Assembly: GCA_016937215.1 (NCBI GenBank)
Contig: JAFGWI010000047.1
Coordinates: 1 to 33,851, forward strand
Source: Spirochaetales bacterium
GTDB lineage: Bacteria; Spirochaetota; Spirochaetia; SZUA-6; JAFGRV01
Direction of reading: 5' to 3'
DNA: 33,851 nt
Made by a program: the position numbers and the translations under genes. The notes under the pieces were generated by a model, which did not search any database, was not told the origin of the DNA, and saw nothing but the letters and a program-made list of their open reading frames with translations. Below, in pieces: positions 17,733 to 27,363 of the stretch (positions are counted from its first letter, which is position 1; each line of letters opens with the position of its first letter).

Positions 17733-17774
17733 TATTTGTGAAAATATATTTTATTAATATTTTATTCACAAATA
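17733..17774. promoter_or_regulatory. AT-rich palindrome upstream of gap
   Basis: TATTTGTGAA (17733-17742) and TTCACAAATA (17765-17774) are exact inverted repeats separated by 22 AT-only bases. They lie about 90 bp upstream of the gap -35 box. The half-sites resemble those of the redox repressor Rex (TTGTGAA...TTCACAA), but the Rex spacing is normally about 4 bases. It could be a pair of operator half-sites or simply a hairpin. Its position before a glycolytic operon is the reason to note it. Confidence 0.35.
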
Positions 17775-17861
17775 AAAAAGCCGATTTTTAAGTTCAAACT
17801 ATATTTTTTTTCTTTCATTGTAAAATAATACAATTATAGGTCGATAAAAGCGGTCCGACAA

Positions 17862-18942
<1,081 letters not shown>

Positions 18943-18951
18943 GAGTCTGAT

Positions 18952-20136
18952 ATGGCAAAACTAACAATTAAGGATATGGATCTTAAGGGGAAACGCGTTC
19001 TTATGAGAGCGGATTTTAATGTTCCCCTGAAAGATGGTAAAATAACTGATGATACGCGTATCCGGGCTGCTTTACCTACCATTAAATTCATTTTAGATCA
19101 GGAAGGTTCATCATTAATCTTGATGAGCCATTTGGGGCGACCCAAAGGAAAGCCGGATCCCTCAATGAGTTTAACACCTGTAGCCCAGCATTTAGCTGGT
19201 TTATTGGGTCGTGAGGTGAAAATGGCTCCCGATTGTATTGGAGATGAGGTGAAATCCATCGCGCAATCCTTGAAAAAAGGCGAAGTGCTGATGCTTGAAA
19301 ACCTTCGTTTCCATGAGGCTGAGCAAAAAAATACAGCCGACTTCGGAAAAGCCTTATCAGACCTTGGCGATATCTTTGTGAATGACGCTTTTGGGACAGC
19401 CCATCGTGGTGATGCTTCCATGGTCGGGATTCCCGCGCATTTAAAAGCGGGCGCGGGGTTCTTGCTGGAAAAAGAAATCAAATTTCTTGGCGATGTTCTT
19501 GAAAACCCTGAAAAGCCCTTTGTGGCGATTATTGGCGGGGCCAAGGTATCATCAAAAATTGCTGTTCTTGAAAGTCTGCTTCCAAAGGTCTCAACTCTGA
19601 TTATCGGAGGCGGTATGGCCTATACCTTTCTCAAAGCTCAAGGGCATTCTATTGGAAAATCTCTTGTTGAGGAAGATTTTATGGACACAGCCAAAAAGCT
19701 TTTATCCAATGCAAAATCTTCCGGCGTTGAAATTATCCTGCCAATGGATCATCTGGTGGCTTCTGAATTTTCAGAAACAGCTGCTGCTGAACTGGTAAAT
19801 GATGTAAATATTCCTGAAGGCAAAATAGGTATGGACATTGGTCCAAAAACCCTGGAGTCTTTGAAGGACCGAATCACTAATGCAAAAGTTATTGTATGGA
19901 ACGGGCCAATGGGTGTTTTTGAGTTTGATAATTTTGCCAAGGGTACTGGAGAAGTTGCTAAATTGGTAGCAGATTCACAAGGTACAACGATTGTTGGCGG
20001 CGGTGACTCGGTTGCGGCTGTAAACAAATTCAACCTGGCAGACAAAATCGACCATGTATCAACCGGAGGTGGTGCTTCTCTTGAATTTATCGAGGGAAAA
20101 GTTTTACCTGGTATTGATGCATTAACAAATAAATAA
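18952..20136 (+). CDS. pgk: Phosphoglycerate kinase
   Basis: 394 residues, standard length. Substrate-binding motif [12 protein letters not shown] is near the N-terminus, followed by [19 protein letters not shown]-like ([12 protein letters not shown]), [17 protein letters not shown], and the ATP-site motif GGGDSVAAV near the end. It makes ATP from 1,3-bisphosphoglycerate. It lies 9 bases after gap with no clear AGGAGG of its own, so it is probably translated from the gap transcript. A terminator-like hairpin follows it. Confidence 0.98.
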   Translation: MAKLTIKDMDLKGKRVLMRADFNVPLKDGKITDDTRIRAALPTIKFILDQEGSSLILMSHLGRPKGKPDPSMSLTPVAQHLAGLLGREVKMAPDCIGDEVKSIAQSLKKGEVLMLENLRFHEAEQKNTADFGKALSDLGDIFVNDAFGTAHRGDASMVGIPAHLKAGAGFLLEKEIKFLGDVLENPEKPFVAIIGGAKVSSKIAVLESLLPKVSTLIIGGGMAYTFLKAQGHSIGKSLVEEDFMDTAKKLLSNAKSSGVEIILPMDHLVASEFSETAAAELVNDVNIPEGKIGMDIGPKTLESLKDRITNAKVIVWNGPMGVFEFDNFAKGTGEVAKLVADSQGTTIVGGGDSVAAVNKFNLADKIDHVSTGGGASLEFIEGKVLPGIDALTNK

Positions 20137-20144
20137 CATGAAAT

Positions 20145-20176
20145 AGCCGTCGCCCTTAAAAGCGGCGGCTTTTATT
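20145..20176 (+). terminator. Terminator or attenuator between pgk and tpiA
   Basis: AGCCGTCGC (20145-20153) pairs with GCGGCGGCT (20162-20170) through 9 bp with one G-T wobble, followed by TTTATTATT. As tpiA starts only 24 bases later with no obvious promoter of its own, the hairpin may be a partial terminator that lowers tpiA expression relative to gap and pgk. Confidence 0.65.
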
Positions 20177-20199
20177 ATTCTAAAAAAAAGGATAGAAAA

Positions 20200-20955
20200 G
20201 TGCGAACAGATTTTATAGCAGGAAACTGGAAGATGCACAAAACCATTTCTGAGGCAAAAGCCTTTGCAAAAGAACTGGTAGATGCATGTAAAGGTCAAAA
20301 ATTACGAATCATGATTGCTCCTCCTTTTACAGCATTGTCTGAAGTCAGTCAGGTGGTAAAAGGATCAAATATCATGCTGGGAGCCCAGAATATGGCTCAG
20401 GCTGAAAGCGGTGCCCACACTGGTGAAATTTCACCAGCCATGCTCAAGGATGCTGGCGTTGAAATTGTCATTCTCGGTCACTCTGAGAGACGTCATATCT
20501 ATAAGGAAACCGATGGTTTAATTAACACAAAGCTGAAACTGGCTTTGGCACAAGGCCTTGAAGTGATTCTTTGTGTCGGTGAATTAATTGAAGAACGGGA
20601 AGCTGGAAAAGCTGAAAGCGTTTGCAAAACACAGGTAACCGAAGGCTTGAAAGGTGTTGCTGAATCGGATTTGGCTAAAATAACCATCGCCTATGAACCT
20701 GTTTGGGCAATTGGTACAGGTAAAACAGCTACCCCTGAAGATGCAGATGATATGCATAAGTCCATCAGAAAAGTATTGTCCAGCTTGTATTCCGAGACTG
20801 CTGCGCAGAAAATGATTATTCAGTATGGCGGATCAGTTAATCCCTCCAATGTTAAGGAATTAATGGCTAAAGAAAACATCGATGGTGCCCTTGTTGGAGG
20901 AGCTGCATTGACTCTTGATAAATTCTTACCTATTGTCAAATATAAAGAAGACTGA
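20200..20955 (+). CDS. tpiA: Triosephosphate isomerase (GTG start)
   Basis: 251 residues, standard length. Catalytic residues are all present: Lys11 in GNWKMHK, His94 in ILGHSERR, and Glu166 in AYEPVWAIGTG. The phosphate-binding C-terminal motif YGGSVNPSN and the GALVGGAAL loop are also intact. The start is GTG at 20200, preceded by AAGGATAG. No ATG lies close enough to keep the N-terminal strand. It interconverts dihydroxyacetone phosphate and glyceraldehyde 3-phosphate, completing this glycolytic trio. Confidence 0.98.
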   Translation: MRTDFIAGNWKMHKTISEAKAFAKELVDACKGQKLRIMIAPPFTALSEVSQVVKGSNIMLGAQNMAQAESGAHTGEISPAMLKDAGVEIVILGHSERRHIYKETDGLINTKLKLALAQGLEVILCVGELIEEREAGKAESVCKTQVTEGLKGVAESDLAKITIAYEPVWAIGTGKTATPEDADDMHKSIRKVLSSLYSETAAQKMIIQYGGSVNPSNVKELMAKENIDGALVGGAALTLDKFLPIVKYKED

Positions 20956-21006
20956 TATAATGGGGCCCTTATTTATTAAAGGTTCGATTGAAATGGAGTT
21001 GTAACT

Positions 21007-21459
21007 ATGTTTATCCTGTTTTTGATTCTCGTAATCGTAAGTGCCCTATTGTTAATACTTCTTGTTATGGTTCAGGATGACCAAGGAGAAGGTCTTGGAG
21101 GAATTTTTGGCGGCGGATCGAGCACACCCTTTGGTTCCACTTCCGGAAATATCCTTACAAAAGCAACAACTATAGTTGCTGTCGTCTTCCTGGCGAGTGT
21201 GTTTATGCTCGCTTTGGTAAATAAATCAGCCCAGGATGATGATATCCGTCAAGCTGCCCAGGAACGTCAGTTTCAGGAAAATCAGGAAAATACCTGGTTT
21301 GTTGATACCACCGAAGCTGATACAAACAGAATAAATCTGGATGATACAGGTTCCTTGATAACAGGTGATGAAAACACTGATACCCCCAGTGCGCCAGAGG
21401 GAAATTCTTCTGAACAGCTTGATACTGCACCTGGTACTGAAACCACTCAGACTGAATAA
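21007..21459 (+). CDS. secG: Preprotein translocase subunit SecG with long acidic tail
   Basis: 150 residues. Two transmembrane helices are at about residues 2-22 (FILFLILVIVSALLLILLVM) and 56-73 (ATTIVAVVFLASVFMLAL). They are joined by the conserved SecG loop VMVQDDQGEGLGGIFGGGSS with TPFGSTSGN. SecG assists SecYE in protein export. The family is usually about 75-120 residues; here a hydrophilic tail of some 75 residues rich in D, E, T and N extends past the second helix. GGAG lies about 10 bases before the ATG. The gene is followed by a strong terminator, which closes the gap-to-secG cluster. Confidence 0.92.
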   Translation: MFILFLILVIVSALLLILLVMVQDDQGEGLGGIFGGGSSTPFGSTSGNILTKATTIVAVVFLASVFMLALVNKSAQDDDIRQAAQERQFQENQENTWFVDTTEADTNRINLDDTGSLITGDENTDTPSAPEGNSSEQLDTAPGTETTQTE

Positions 21460-21468
21460 ACAAAAATG

Positions 21469-21501
21469 GACCTGACCCAAAAGGTCAGGTCTTTCTTTTT
21501 T
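21469..21501 (+). terminator. Rho-independent terminator after secG
   Basis: GACCTGACC (21469-21477) and GGTCAGGTC (21483-21491) form a perfect 9-bp stem with a 5-base loop, followed by TTTCTTTTTT. A textbook terminator. Confidence 0.88.
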
Positions 21502-21568
21502 GCTGACATTCTTGAATCTTTTTATCAAGCAGTAATAGATCTATAAATAATCAAAAAGGAATCCCGCC

Positions 21569-21982
21569 ATGCGAGTAGCTGTTGTTTTTTTTGCAAAAAA
21601 AAATTATAACAAAATGATTAATGTGACTAAAGGACTGGTCAAAGGAATTGAAGCCCAGGGGCATCAAGTGGAACTGATTGATGGTTTAAAATCTATGGAT
21701 AAAAAACTCACTGTTTATCAATATATTGTGATAGGGGCAGAAGCTATTAGCATCTTTGGTAAAATTTCGGAAAAACTTACTTTGTTTTTATCCCAAGCCG
21801 GACAAATTATGGGTAAAAAATCCAGCGCCTTTATTTTGCATAGTCCTTTGGGTTCAACCAAGGCTATTGAAACTCTGATGAAGGCCATGGAAAAAGAAGG
21901 TATGTTTCTGAAATTCAGTGATATTATTCGAACTCAAGATGAGGCTGAGGAAATCGGAAAAAACCTTCATATTTCCAAGTAA
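21569..21982 (+). CDS. Flavodoxin-like small protein
   Basis: 137 residues. It has an alternating alpha/beta pattern: the N-terminal strand RVAVVFFAKKN, helix, strand HQVELIDG, then YQYIVIGAEAISIFGKIS, and SAFILHSPLGSTKAIETLMKA. This resembles the flavodoxin/WrbA fold. The usual phosphate loop (T/SxTGNT) is replaced by AKKNYNKM, so FMN binding by the standard loop is doubtful. AAAGGA lies before the ATG. A gene of this type after secG is, as I recall, conserved in spirochaetes. The function is unknown. Confidence 0.65.
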   Translation: MRVAVVFFAKKNYNKMINVTKGLVKGIEAQGHQVELIDGLKSMDKKLTVYQYIVIGAEAISIFGKISEKLTLFLSQAGQIMGKKSSAFILHSPLGSTKAIETLMKAMEKEGMFLKFSDIIRTQDEAEEIGKNLHISK

Positions 21983-22073
21983 ATAAGAGTAAAAATCATT
22001 TTTATTGGCAGATCATATATAGATTTACCGGTTTTGATAGACAAAGAAGTGATTTTCAGGATATATTAACGCC

Positions 22074-22865
22074 ATGTTTGGATTCTTAATAAAAAAAGCC
22101 TTTTTTAATTTCTGGGATAATCTGTACAGAATGATGCTCATCAATCTGGGGTTTATTTTGGTTCTTGCCCTAAGTTTATTGGCAATAGCTGGAATTAATC
22201 TTTTGCCTTTTCAAAATGATATTTTGAAAACCATTCTTTTTGTCATCATCCCTTTGTTGCTGTTTCATATTTATTCCGGCGGAGTACATGGAATGGCTAA
22301 GGATGTTATTGACTATAATAAACCCGGTTTTTTAGATTTTTTCAAATATCTAAAAATGAATTTAGTGCCAAGCATTATATTTGGCATGATCAACGCCCTT
22401 CTTGCTGTTTTGTTTGTTTTCGCGACCATGTTTTATATAGCCAATGGCCATTTGTTCTTCAGTATTCCGGCTATTGCCTTTCTTTTCTGGGCATCGGTGC
22501 TCTGGCTGGGAGCCAGTCAGTTTTTTTTCCCCATCCTTTTAGGTCTTGATAAAAATATTTTTAAGGCCTTAAAAAAAATGATACTGATTTTCCTTGACAA
22601 TCCTTTTTTCTCAATCGGTACCTTTTTGTACAGCCTTGTCGCTGTTCTTCTTTCAATTCCAACACTTTTAATTCTACCAGGTTTCGCATTTTTACCGGTA
22701 ATTCATAACTCAGCATTAAAGCTTCGACTTTTGAAATATGATTATATTGAAGAAAATCCTGGCGCTGATCCCAGAAAAATTCCATGGGAAAGCTTGCTGG
22801 CAGAAGAAAGGAAAAAAATCGGTAAGCGAACGGTTAAGGGGTTTATTTTTCCCTGGAAAGACTAA
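22074..22865 (+). CDS. Polytopic membrane protein with conserved C-terminal tail (DUF624/YesL-like)
   Basis: 263 residues with about five to six transmembrane helices (MLINLGFILVLALSLLAIAG, IIFGMINALLAVLFVFATMF, LFSIPAIAFLFWASVLWLG-like stretches and a last one near residue 200). The amphipathic start FLIKKAFFNFWDNLYRMMLI resembles YesL/DUF624 proteins. The hydrophilic end IPWESLLAEERKKIGKRTVK, then GFIFPWKD, resembles a tail I recall in spirochaete homologues. The function is unknown. No clear ribosome binding site is seen. It is separated by 91 bp from the flavodoxin-like gene and probably follows it in one transcript. Confidence 0.6.
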   Translation: MFGFLIKKAFFNFWDNLYRMMLINLGFILVLALSLLAIAGINLLPFQNDILKTILFVIIPLLLFHIYSGGVHGMAKDVIDYNKPGFLDFFKYLKMNLVPSIIFGMINALLAVLFVFATMFYIANGHLFFSIPAIAFLFWASVLWLGASQFFFPILLGLDKNIFKALKKMILIFLDNPFFSIGTFLYSLVAVLLSIPTLLILPGFAFLPVIHNSALKLRLLKYDYIEENPGADPRKIPWESLLAEERKKIGKRTVKGFIFPWKD

Positions 22866-22967
22866 TTTTTTTTGAATCGAATCCAGGAATTTTATATTCC
22901 GGGTTTAGTAATCTGTGATAATATAAAGAAATATAATTTAAAATAATATTTTTTGTAACCGACGACG

Positions 22968-22996
22968 TTGACTTTTGTTTTTTTATTGAGTATAAC
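22968..22996 (+). promoter_or_regulatory. Sigma-70 promoter for the J-domain/ppiC/nusB region
   Basis: TTGACT at 22968-22973 and TATAAC at 22991-22996 with an exact 17-base spacer, each a five of six match. The leader would be about 150 bases, unusually long. It contains an inverted repeat, ATTGTTGC (about 23017) with GCAACAAT (about 23094), and a GTTGTACAAC palindrome at 23115-23124. Confidence 0.55.
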
Positions 22997-23154
22997 AAAT
23001 GTTCAAGAATGCAGAAATTGTTGCATGACAATAATAATGAATTTTTATTTTTGCCTACCGGGTCAAAAAAAGGTGAAAACAAGTCATTTATTGGCAACAA
23101 TTTAGTATTTTAAGGTTGTACAACAGCCTTTGCAAAGGAGTCCAAGGGGATCAT

Positions 23155-23967
23155 TTGAAGAATTATTATGAAATTCTTGGAGTTAAAAAAACCTCTAAAC
23201 TTTCTGAAATAAAGCAGTCATTCAGAAGAAAAGCCAAGGAGCTCCATCCTGATTTACAGGATAATGAAAATGATCATCTGAATGATGAGGCTATGCGCCT
23301 TCTTATCGAAGCATACCAGGTTTTGAGCCACCCGCAAAAAAAGAAGGACTATGATAAGCTTCATTTTAGAAAAAATGTGCCTGAATCCTTCAATTTTCGG
23401 GAATTTTTAAAAAGCCAATCCGAGGATATGAAGTTTCAGACCCGGTTGATTTTTTATGATTTACTTAATTTCAGGGAAGATCAGGCGATTGAGCTTTTTC
23501 TCAATCTTTATGAATCCAAAGATTTTGAAATGAACAAATTTATGGAGCGTGAAGATTATCTTGAGTGTCTTTTTTTATTGTCCGAGGAATTTGAAAAACG
23601 GGGGGAATATCTTCGTGCCTATCATTTTCTGAAAACAATTTACATGGAAGAACTTGAAAATCCCTTTTTTCATCATTTTATTGATGAAATTACTGACCGC
23701 ATTCGATCGTTGTTGTGTTATAAAATGTTGAAATCCATGGATCTGGAAAATTCAATCGAATATCTTCAGGAAGCCATAGACCTTGATATGGGTAACAAAG
23801 CAACAGGCCACTTTTATAAAAAAATGGCTGAACTATATTTTGAAGCCGGTTTACATGAACTTGCATCACAAAGCCTGCTACAAGGGCTTCGAATATACAA
23901 AAAACTGGCAGGCATAAAAAAACTTAAGCAAAAAATTGGGATCACTGAATTCAGTCATAAGTTGTGA
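23155..23967 (+). CDS. J-domain protein with helical TPR-like C-terminus (TTG start)
   Basis: 270 residues from the TTG at 23155, preceded by AGGAG and AGGGG. This start gives the typical J-domain opening (M)KNYYEILGV. An in-frame TTG 39 bases further up has no ribosome binding site and adds a poorly fitting leader. The J domain (residues 1-65) has the HPD motif at 31-33 that stimulates DnaK. There is no G/F region or zinc domain, so this is a class C J protein. The remaining 200 residues are alpha-helical with weak TPR-like pattern (KMAELYFEAGLHELASQSLL). It probably directs DnaK to a specific client. The next gene is a periplasmic chaperone, transcribed the same way. Confidence 0.85.
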   Translation: MKNYYEILGVKKTSKLSEIKQSFRRKAKELHPDLQDNENDHLNDEAMRLLIEAYQVLSHPQKKKDYDKLHFRKNVPESFNFREFLKSQSEDMKFQTRLIFYDLLNFREDQAIELFLNLYESKDFEMNKFMEREDYLECLFLLSEEFEKRGEYLRAYHFLKTIYMEELENPFFHHFIDEITDRIRSLLCYKMLKSMDLENSIEYLQEAIDLDMGNKATGHFYKKMAELYFEAGLHELASQSLLQGLRIYKKLAGIKKLKQKIGITEFSHKL

Positions 23968-24015
23968 TAAATTCTAAGATGCACCAATATGGTATGAAAC
24001 GAAAGGATACTGACT

Positions 24016-25068
24016 ATGAAGAAAAAAACACTATTGATGATTTGCCTCATCCTTATTGTTACCGGCACTTTATTCGCACAAATTGATAAAGCGGTAGCAC
24101 GGTTTAAATACTCAACCTCAAATACCGAGGTTATTTATCTGAATAAATTCAAGGATCAGATACAGGCTGTAGAAAGCCAATACAAGCGCGTATTGACGGT
24201 TGAAGAAAGAAAACAGCTGCTTGAACAATTAATTGATGAAAAATTGATGGCCCAAGCCGCAAAAGAAGCAGGAATCGTTGTGACTGAAACTGAGATTGAA
24301 AATAAATTGAATCAGGTAAAATCTCTTATTGAAATGCAATATAAGCAAAAAATATCTAATGATGATTTTAAGAAGATTCTTGAAAGCAAAGGAACTGATT
24401 GGGATGAATTCATGGAGCAGATTAGGGTTTCAGCTTTAAATGAAAAATATAAAATGTCACAGAATCAAGGAAACCCGAAAAAATCAACAGAAATCACTAA
24501 AGCGGATGTTGAAGAGTACTATAATGAAAACCGTCAATTATTTGTTTCTCAGGAAATGATAAAAATCAAACAAATCTTTATCATTACAAAAGGACTAACA
24601 GAGGAACAAAAAACCGAAGCTGAAAACAAGGCCTATGAAATTGAAAAAGCCCTTAAAAGCGGTGTCAGCTTTGATGATTATAATAAGATTTATTTGACAG
24701 CGAATCCAAAGGAAGTTGGAGCCACTGTTATTGAAACATGGACACGAAATGATGAAAGTCGTAAAATTACTTATGGCAAGGATTTTTACAATAGTGTTTT
24801 CAAATTGGAAAAAGGCGTTTTAAGCAAGGTTTTAGAATCTGAACTTGGCCTTCACATTATTCAGGTCTTGGAAAAATATCCCTTTAAAATCCTTGAACTA
24901 GATAATATGATTCCGCCTACCAATGTGTTGAGTGTGAGGCAACAGATCGAAACTGCCATAAAGCAACAGCGAGAAATGGAAACCTATCAAGCCATTACAG
25001 ATAAATTGGTATCACAAATCAAAACAAAATCTGATATAAAGATATTTGAAGAAAATCTTCAATGGTAA
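24016..25068 (+). CDS. Exported SurA/PpiC-type peptidyl-prolyl isomerase
   Basis: 350 residues. A signal peptide (KKKTLLMICLILIVTGTLFA) has a probable cleavage after Ala21. A SurA-like N-terminal chaperone helix bundle follows, with LLEQLIDEKLMAQAAKEAGI and VTETEIENKLNQV. A parvulin-type PPIase domain spans about 180-290 (MIKIKQIFIITKG to LGLHIIQVLEKY), then a last helix. In gram-negative cells such proteins help outer-membrane proteins fold in the periplasm. The parvulin domain keeps the family's end (SELGLHIIQV), but the middle is diverged, so isomerase activity is uncertain. AAAGGA lies ahead of the ATG. The stop is one base before the nusB start. Confidence 0.88.
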   Translation: MKKKTLLMICLILIVTGTLFAQIDKAVARFKYSTSNTEVIYLNKFKDQIQAVESQYKRVLTVEERKQLLEQLIDEKLMAQAAKEAGIVVTETEIENKLNQVKSLIEMQYKQKISNDDFKKILESKGTDWDEFMEQIRVSALNEKYKMSQNQGNPKKSTEITKADVEEYYNENRQLFVSQEMIKIKQIFIITKGLTEEQKTEAENKAYEIEKALKSGVSFDDYNKIYLTANPKEVGATVIETWTRNDESRKITYGKDFYNSVFKLEKGVLSKVLESELGLHIIQVLEKYPFKILELDNMIPPTNVLSVRQQIETAIKQQREMETYQAITDKLVSQIKTKSDIKIFEENLQW

Positions 25069-25069
25069 T

Positions 25070-25501
25070 ATGGGGGTAAGACGTAAAGGAAGAATTATCG
25101 CATTCCAGCAGATATACACTATAGAATTCTTTGATAAAAGTGATCATGAAATCTATGATTTTTCCTGGATTGACGAAAAAAATCAGACCAAAATTAAACC
25201 AGAATCACTGGATTTTGCCCGATTACTTATTGGCGGAACACTGGAGAATCTGGAAGTAATTGACAATACCATTAAAAATCATTTGGAACGTTGGGATTTC
25301 TCCAGGCTAGCCAAAGTTGATCTGGCAAATCTACGCATTGGTATATATGAATTACTTTTTCTGAAAGATATTCCCGCTCAAGTCGCGATTGATGAGGCCA
25401 TAAATATCGCGAAAGAATTTGGAAGCGATGATTCTTACCGTTTTATCAATGGTATTTTGGATAGTGTTTATAAAAGTCAGAAAAACACTAAAGGGCACTA
25501 A
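25070..25501 (+). CDS. nusB: Transcription antitermination factor NusB
   Basis: 143 residues from the ATG at 25070. The frame is open 24 bases further up to a TTG, but family alignment places the start just before RRKGRIIAFQQIYTIEF, as in other NusB proteins. The C-terminal signature is clear: FSRLAKVDLANLRIGIYELL, then IPAQVAIDEAINIAKEFGSD and FINGILDSV. NusB with NusE (S10) binds boxA RNA and supports rRNA antitermination. The gene has no obvious ribosome binding site and starts one base after the previous stop, so translation is probably coupled. Confidence 0.95.
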   Translation: MGVRRKGRIIAFQQIYTIEFFDKSDHEIYDFSWIDEKNQTKIKPESLDFARLLIGGTLENLEVIDNTIKNHLERWDFSRLAKVDLANLRIGIYELLFLKDIPAQVAIDEAINIAKEFGSDDSYRFINGILDSVYKSQKNTKGH

Positions 25502-25503
25502 TA

Positions 25504-27168
25504 TTGGCCAGGACAAAAAAAAAGAATCTGATTATTCTTATTATTGTCTTAGTATTGATTCTTATAGCTTCAAGTTTTGCTCTCATGCATTTCTTTGAAT
25601 CCCAGAATAAGGCGGAATTATCGGAAATTCTTGAAGATGTGGATATAGCATTGTCTCGTGCTTATTATACACAGGCTGAAAGCTTAATGCACCAGGCAAT
25701 GGCCATATCCAAAACCGTGACTAACCAGTTAAGGGTGCTTAAGCGCGCCCATGAATATGCTCAAAACAGTAAAAATTTTATTCTTTTTATTTCATTATGC
25801 GATAAAGCATTAAAAGTTAATCCTGGTTCTGTCACTTTGAAAAACCTTCAGAATTACGGATTTTTGAAAAATGGCGAACTACAACGGCTGGCCATTGAAG
25901 CACCCAGTACAAAGAACGATCAATTGTCGGATTTGATTTATATGTATTGGCTTATGAAAAGCAAATCAATCTTACCGGACAATTATTTACCCCAGGATAG
26001 GGAACTTCAGGAATTGACATCGCTTCTTAATGCCGAAGATCCTGAAGTTTTATTTACGCTCGGTCAAAAGTATAATAATGTTCTTATGCTAAAGGATGCC
26101 GCTTTACTTTTGGCCAAGGAAGGCCGATATAGCCAAGCCCTCGAAATTGTTAAAAATCATTTGAGCCATATTGATTTTGATGAATTATCTTTTTTTCTTG
26201 CCTATGACGCCGGCGATTATAACGAGGCCTTGAAACGGATGATTCGTTTGATTACTCTTTATCCAGATCGTAAAGATCTAAGCATATTGCTGGGTGATTT
26301 ATACATCTATCTGGAGAATTATGATGAAAGCAAAAAATTCTATCAGAAAAGCATTAAACAAAACCCCCATTATTCGGAAGTTCCCTATAGTAATCTTGCC
26401 TGGATATTTTATCAGGAAAATCAATTAGATATGACGGTTTCCCTTCTTAGTCAGGCAAAGGATATTTTTCCAGAGCGTGTGGAATTGATTATTCAAATCG
26501 CGCGGCTTTTGATGGATAATCAAAAGCAAAGAGACGCTGAAAAGATTCTTGTAAACAGCTATCAAAAGAATCCTGAGAATATGGAGTTGGCGATTCATGC
26601 CCTTGATATTCAACGTGAATTCCTTTCGCCCCAGGATTTTCAAAATAAATTATGGGAAATTATCTATCGCTCAAAAGGATCAAATATCATGGCTGAATAT
26701 TTTTTAGCCTGGATGTTCGAGGTTAATGCTGAACACACTGATCTAAAACGTTTGCTAGATTATATGGAAAAACACAAGGATAACCATAAACCCCTTGACT
26801 GGTTGAATCATTATAAAGCCTTGTTTTTTGCATTAAGCGGAGAATACCATGGGGCTCTTGAAATTTTCGATTCCTTGCTTGAACAAGAGGATAATGGCTA
26901 TACGCGTTATAACCGCGGCCTGGTATATTTCGCAAACAAGGAATATTTAAAAGCGGAACAGGATTTTAAGGAAATTGTAAAAAATCAGATTAATTTTCAG
27001 CCGGATAACAGGACCTTTTATTCACAGGTCCATTTAAGACTGGCCCAGGTGTATAGCGAACTTCATAATTTGGCCCAGGTTCGAAAACATGCTCAGATGT
27101 CGGTGGACCTTAATCGTGATAATCAAGAATCCTATTTTCTGTTAAAATCGCTGAGTGAATTACACTAG
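25504..27168 (+). CDS. Membrane-anchored TPR protein (TTG start)
   Basis: 554 residues from a TTG at 25504, two bases after the nusB stop. No ATG occurs before the transmembrane segment. After KKKNL, one membrane helix at about residues 9-29 (IILIIVLVLILIASSFALMH) anchors the protein, and the rest is probably periplasmic. It consists of helical repeats of TPR type, clearest at ILLGDLYIYLENYDESKKFY, VPYSNLAWIFYQENQLDMTV and YNRGLVYFANKEYLKAEQDF. The partner is unknown. It is likely the last gene of the operon that began with the J-domain gene; no clear terminator follows, only a 6-bp palindrome at 27171-27184. Confidence 0.8.
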   Translation: MARTKKKNLIILIIVLVLILIASSFALMHFFESQNKAELSEILEDVDIALSRAYYTQAESLMHQAMAISKTVTNQLRVLKRAHEYAQNSKNFILFISLCDKALKVNPGSVTLKNLQNYGFLKNGELQRLAIEAPSTKNDQLSDLIYMYWLMKSKSILPDNYLPQDRELQELTSLLNAEDPEVLFTLGQKYNNVLMLKDAALLLAKEGRYSQALEIVKNHLSHIDFDELSFFLAYDAGDYNEALKRMIRLITLYPDRKDLSILLGDLYIYLENYDESKKFYQKSIKQNPHYSEVPYSNLAWIFYQENQLDMTVSLLSQAKDIFPERVELIIQIARLLMDNQKQRDAEKILVNSYQKNPENMELAIHALDIQREFLSPQDFQNKLWEIIYRSKGSNIMAEYFLAWMFEVNAEHTDLKRLLDYMEKHKDNHKPLDWLNHYKALFFALSGEYHGALEIFDSLLEQEDNGYTRYNRGLVYFANKEYLKAEQDFKEIVKNQINFQPDNRTFYSQVHLRLAQVYSELHNLAQVRKHAQMSVDLNRDNQESYFLLKSLSELH

Positions 27169-27301
27169 AATTGTTAAATAACAAGTTTTAATCCTAATGC
27201 AAGCGGTTTTTATTCACTTTATCAACAAGACCGACATTAATTTAATCAAACAGTAGATTAAAATATGCTTTTTGGTTATCTTAATTACATTGTAAAATTC
27301 A

Positions 27302-27341
27302 GATTTTTTTACCAAGCTTTGGAATTTTTGGTTAAAAAATC
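27302..27341. promoter_or_regulatory. Inverted repeat just upstream of map
   Basis: GATTTTTTTACCAA (27302-27315) pairs with TTGGTTAAAAAATC (27328-27341) over 13 of 14 positions around a 12-base spacer. It ends 22 bases before the map ATG. It may be an operator, or an RNA hairpin near the ribosome binding site. No clear -35/-10 pair was found in 27169-27363. Confidence 0.4.
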
Positions 27342-27363
27342 ATAGTAAAAGCGAGACAATTAA

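Noticed and set aside
17733-17774. A standard Rex operator before gap
   Set aside because: The half-sites fit, but they are 22 bases apart instead of about 4, so a single canonical site is not supported.
22843-23100. Minus-strand frame of 85 codons in the gap before the J-domain gene
   Set aside because: No ribosome binding site, no family resemblance, and it runs across a good plus-strand promoter. AT-rich noncoding DNA is the simpler explanation.
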